A program made the translations under genes and the position numbers. Source: Synchiropus splendidus (Eukaryota > Chordata > Actinopteri > Syngnathiformes > Callionymidae). From it: 64,000 nt of DNA. Where the stretch lies: the NCBI RefSeq assembly GCF_027744825.2, contig NC_071336.1:15651501-15715500 (forward strand), written 5' to 3'. Under the pieces are notes generated by a model. The model saw only the letters and a program-made list of their open reading frames with translations. It ran no database searches and was not told the origin of the DNA. This document shows, in pieces, positions 60,201 through 64,000 of the stretch (the first letter of the stretch is position 1; every line of letters starts with the position of its first letter).

Positions 60201-63073
60201 AAACATCAGTGAGGAATGATTGGCATGAGGGAGAAAGGGTGCAGTAGCTGGTTGTGTGTGTGTGGTTCTGTGGCGTGTTACAGTCCTCTGACTTGTTGTT
60301 CCCTCCTTCAGGTGCCTTCCTTTCCGGAGTCCCTGTCCAGCCAGTTCTGTTGCATTATCCCAACAAGCTGGTGAGTGGCTGTTGCGCTGCATTCGTCTTG
60401 ACCCTTAAACTGACGACACAAAGAACTCAGTCCAACCATAAGTCTTGTAATGAAATGCTTTGATGCTATACTTGGGTGGACAACCTGCATGCTTCCACCT
60501 CACATCAGGTGGTTAAATTCAGATTGTTGTGGTTAGTGTGCACTGCTCCTATAACTTTAGGGCACCTTTGGCGTCACAAAATATTGCTGGAATTATGTGA
60601 GAGAGTTGGTTTTGGACAAGTGGATTTAAAAACAATGTACTGACGTATTGTTATCATCCCCCATGTGTTAAAGAATATTTTTTTAAATAAAGTTTCTCAG
60701 CACACAAAACCTTTCAAACTACTGGCCAACACTGTGGATTCTCTCTCGGCCTTCCTGTGGACTCTTTACCGTGAGTCACCAGGGCTGCTGTCATGTTTTG
60801 TAGATGGCGTAGTGCATTTCCTCTTTCACCTAAAAACTGGCCCTACAGATAAGGCGAGTCAACTGTGAAACATACTGTTAGACAGGAAACACCTTCATTT
60901 GGAAGCGGGTAAGACAAGGTCTGAGAAAAAAGATTTAACCTGAATCTTATCATCTTATATATATTATTATATCATCTTATCAATATTTTCATCAGTGAGA
61001 TTCTGCCGCCGATGATCCAACAGTACATGCTTCTGTGTTAGCAGGCAGACCTTCAGATGAACACGTGTTAAATGTCGATGGCTAATCGGTTACCTTGTAG
61101 CAAGACTTTTCCTTTTCACCTGGCTCTACCCTCTGTCTTTACTGAACAAACACGACAGGTGTTTGCTCACTGGTTTTATCAGGGTGTGTTTAAGTGAAGT
61201 GAAATGGTTTCTGAATAACTTGTCCAATAAAACCTCACCCACACTGAAAAGGATGGAAGCTTTGTTTAAATCCTTGAAATTCTTTCCGCAGGACACTGTT
61301 CGCTGGACGTATAAAGGAACCAGCTGGTGAGACCTTTTTGTAGTACTGTCTAACATGGACCTGGATATCATAACTGTGCACTCGCCATAGTAAATAAATG
61401 CACCTCTTCAGTTCATTCTGCTTAATAACAGACGCTTTAAAGTTAATACGTGAAATGGTACTCAACCTGCTGTCTTCCCTTCGCAGGCTCGATGCGCTTT
61501 GGCATACAACCTCCCAATTCTACACCAGTGTTACAGTTGAGGTAAAAACCAATTCAACTAACTGATTCCAATTCCATATCTTGTGATATTTGCTCATCCT
61601 GCCTTTTGTTCCGGATTAAAATGTTTTGTTTTCGCTCGTGAAATTGCTGAATTGAGTCACTCCAATCCTGATCCTCTGTGCGAGCTGAAATATGACTGAC
61701 ATTGAGCTTGACTTTTTTTTCTTTTTTAAGTTTCTACCTGTTTACAAACCATCCCTGGAGGAAAAGAGCAACCCAAACTTGTATGCGGATAATGTCCAGA
61801 AGATTATGGCCAAGTGAGTCATCTGTCTGGATCAAAGGGACCTTTTCATTCTTTTATTGCTTTGGGCTTCACTCACCTCTCTGATCTACAATCACCTGAA
61901 CGGTTTGGCCCACATTTCAGGGCCCTTGGTGTTCCAGCGACTGACTACGTGATGGAGGGCAGGATGCCTGTGAGGAAGCTCGGAGGCCTTTCACTTCCAC
62001 TGGAGTCGCCTGCCAGGGAAACACTGGCTGTGTTGCACAGATATGGGTAGGAAGCCTCCGTCCCTGGCTGCGCTCTAATGTGTGCGTCATCATGTTTAAC
62101 TCCAACACGTGCTCTCCGTCAGCCTCGGAGCAGCAGAGGTGGAAGCTGCTTTAGACCGAATGGTTGAAAGATGTCTGTTGGGGGTCATGGAGTCGAAGGC
62201 TGACGTGGAGATGCTCTCTTCGCTTCTGGGACTCAGTGATCGACAGGCGGCCGTCTCCATCTGTGGCCTCTATTCCAAGGTCTGTCACACTAAAGTCTAT
62301 TTTCAATCTGATTAATGCTTTAAAAAAAGATCCCTTCAATTTATACTTGGTTCTCATCCAGGATGAGGTGGTTGACCTCCGACAGATCTACTTGAATGTT
62401 GCCACCATTTCTGGATGTGTGGGCTTCAAAACACTCCTTCACACAGCCTACACTGTAAGTCCTCAGTCATACATCTGGTCTCACTGTGTGAAACACTGTT
62501 GAGCTGAATTCAAATGTATCACAAATGTTTTTGCTGATCAGCTGTTTGACAGGGAAGGCAGGGGTGTGCTTGATCACAGTGAACTACCTCACCTCATGGG
62601 GGCGCTGCTCGGTGTCCCACAGCATGACACTGCTGAACTTTATGCTGAGGCTTCCCGTGGAGGTCCGCTGACTGAAGGTGAGCATGATTCAAGCCAGAAA
62701 TGAATGTACTGTAGTAGGAAGAGTGCCCATCTATGTTGAGATGCTGAAGTGTAAAGGATGAAAACTCCAGGCCATATCTGACTCCAGTTCTGAGTAGGAA
62801 ATGGGCAACAAGTAGATGGTCATAGTCCAGATAAACAGGATTTCTAAAGTGACAACACTGTGTTACGACACTCACGAGTGGCTTGTTTTGACAGAGCGTC
62901 TGCTTCAAGTGCTCACCACCCACCCGACCTATCAGAGAGTCGTGAACGAGCACCTGCAGCCTGAGGAGAGAGACTGCCACCTCACCTTGAACACACTGAC
63001 TGACATGACAACAGTCAACAACAATGGCGACCTGCAGTACGGCAACACAAGCATCCATCACAAGCTTGAATAA
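57206..63073 (+). CDS. lpcat4: Lysophospholipid acyltransferase LPCAT4
   Basis: Adds fatty acyl-CoA to lysophospholipids (Lands cycle) at the ER membrane. 13 coding exons give 517 aa (human 524): 57206-57298, 58782-59145, 59471-59583, 59834-59894, 60312-60370, 61292-61326, 61487-61541, 61731-61813, 61921-62046, 62123-62279, 62362-62454, 62542-62677, 62895-63073. It has an N-terminal NPFV-like HPFVHQVKLS, a membrane segment (about 40-60), the catalytic HX4D motif His122-Asp127 (APHSGFLD), VIGALLEFNQSVLVSRKDPESR, the second motif FPEGTTTNG (about 194-202) and [22 protein letters not shown]. The C-terminal half holds a degenerate EF-hand-like region without a clear calcium-binding loop, as in LPCAT4 rather than LPCAT1/2. 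GW-RK after the first span (QPVRGWRK) and VKGQRA also favour LPCAT4. Human LPCAT4 lies near EMC4, as here. Confidence 0.92.
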
Positions 63074-63157
63074 CAAGTCCATTTTTACTGAAAGCTTCTG
63101 GTGTTTGTGGAAAGAAGACATTACTTGACTTTTGATAAGAATTTTCTTTTGATTGTA

Positions 63158-63163
63158 ATTAAA
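63158..63163 (+). terminator. lpcat4: LPCAT4 polyadenylation signal
   Basis: ATTAAA variant signal 85 bases after the stop codon. Confidence 0.4.
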
Positions 63164-63169
63164 ATATGT

Positions 63170-64000
63170 ATTTTTTAGAAGCAAGTCCCGCTCAGGTTGT
63201 CAGTGTCTGTATGTGTATTCAATTCATATTTATGTCCAACCCTCTTCTGTCATAATTTTTAATGTAAATGTGTGAAGTTATTGTAAATCAAAGTTTATTT
63301 TACGTACGCTTTTTCCTTCTTTGTGTACCAGTGGTTTTTATACTGAAGTTGATTAAATGTTGACGTCTGAATTTCTATTGTCCTGCTGGCTTCCTTCCAT
63401 TTACATATTAGGTGGCTGTTAATGTCTTGCAGCAGGTTCTGTCCACCAACTGGTCAAGATCACGACCAAAAAAACATATTCTGCACATTATAAAACTGAA
63501 AATGTTGACAGATGGTTGTGTGCATGATGACTGCATTATCGAGTCCTTGATTCATGGCCGCCTTTCTCGAAACCATGGTGTCCATGGTGAGAAACTTTGA
63601 CGTCTCAAAAGCCGAGGCTTCCCAAGTGATGGTGCCAGTCTGCTGTGTCTGACAGGCGGACTTCATCCCACCCATTTTGGAAGAAAAATGTTTATATACA
63701 TTGTTAAATAGATTCCAATTATAATCCCCTGAAAGAAATACTATTTTTTTACTAAATGTAGCTGACACTAGACTTATTTCTCTCCTTTACCACGGCAGCA
63801 GAAAACAGTCGCCTTCAATTAAATGTACTGCATTACTCCCCGAGCCTGTTAGTAGGTTACACAGATGTGACCAGTCAGACACACATCCGTGGACAGTTTC
63901 CAAAAGTCAGATGGCAGCGCGAAGCTCATTACAGCACACCGACATTGGAAAGTCGTGTCTTTTTGAGGTCATCACTATGGGTCTTTTTTATGTGAAAAGA
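63170..64000. other. Gene-free right end
   Basis: No supported coding exon on either strand; the short open frames have no recognisable domain. Confidence 0.4.

Overview
The window is nuclear DNA of a ray-finned fish, probably a compact-genome percomorph teleost (inference). Genes have many short GT-AG introns, no bacterial-style ORFs occur, and the four large genes encode vertebrate proteins in teleost-like divergent form. Tetranucleotide microsatellites and fragments of Ty3/gypsy, LINE and MITE/hAT-like elements are typical of fish.

Left third (about 1.8-22 kb): a cluster of seven apparently intact copies of a very small secreted-peptide gene (61-63 codons). Each has a TATA box, a 5' UTR exon, a signal-peptide exon, a phase-1 intron, a short exon for most of the mature peptide, and a 3' UTR exon ending in AATAAA. 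Orientations are - - + + - + +. The cluster grew by inverted and direct duplication. Copies 1-4 and a decayed gypsy retrotransposon fragment form a palindrome of about 10.2 kb (arms 1.79-6.24 and 7.55-11.97 kb). Copies 5 and 7 lie in a second inverted repeat (12.70-14.95 and 19.83-22.11 kb). Two divergent pairs (2/3 and 5/6) share upstream regions of about 1.3-1.5 kb. Copies 1-4 encode one mature peptide type, copies 5-7 another; signal exon and introns are far better conserved than the mature exon. I do not recognise the family. An eighth gene at 27.2-28.0 kb has the same four-exon, phase-1 layout and a related 3' exon, but encodes a different peptide with a Ser/Glu-rich stretch and an RRQRR site.

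Middle (22-31 kb): mostly non-coding, with repeats, a TA array, one possible isolated minus-strand membrane exon and an unassigned ORF.

Right half (31-64 kb), all on the plus strand: a group II membrane adenylyl cyclase (24 coding exons, 1255 aa, with an unusually long N-terminal extension); a CYLD-type deubiquitinase (16 coding exons, 955 aa); EMC4 of the ER membrane protein complex (5 coding exons, 188 aa); and LPCAT4-type lysophospholipid acyltransferase (13 coding exons, 517 aa). From general knowledge, human CYLD and ADCY7 lie together at 16q12 and EMC4 and LPCAT4 at 15q14, so this locus joins two blocks that are separate in humans. These genes share no single pathway: cAMP signalling, NF-kB-linked deubiquitination, membrane-protein insertion and phospholipid remodelling. 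All exon boundaries were read by eye from splice consensus and reading-frame continuity, without transcript evidence.
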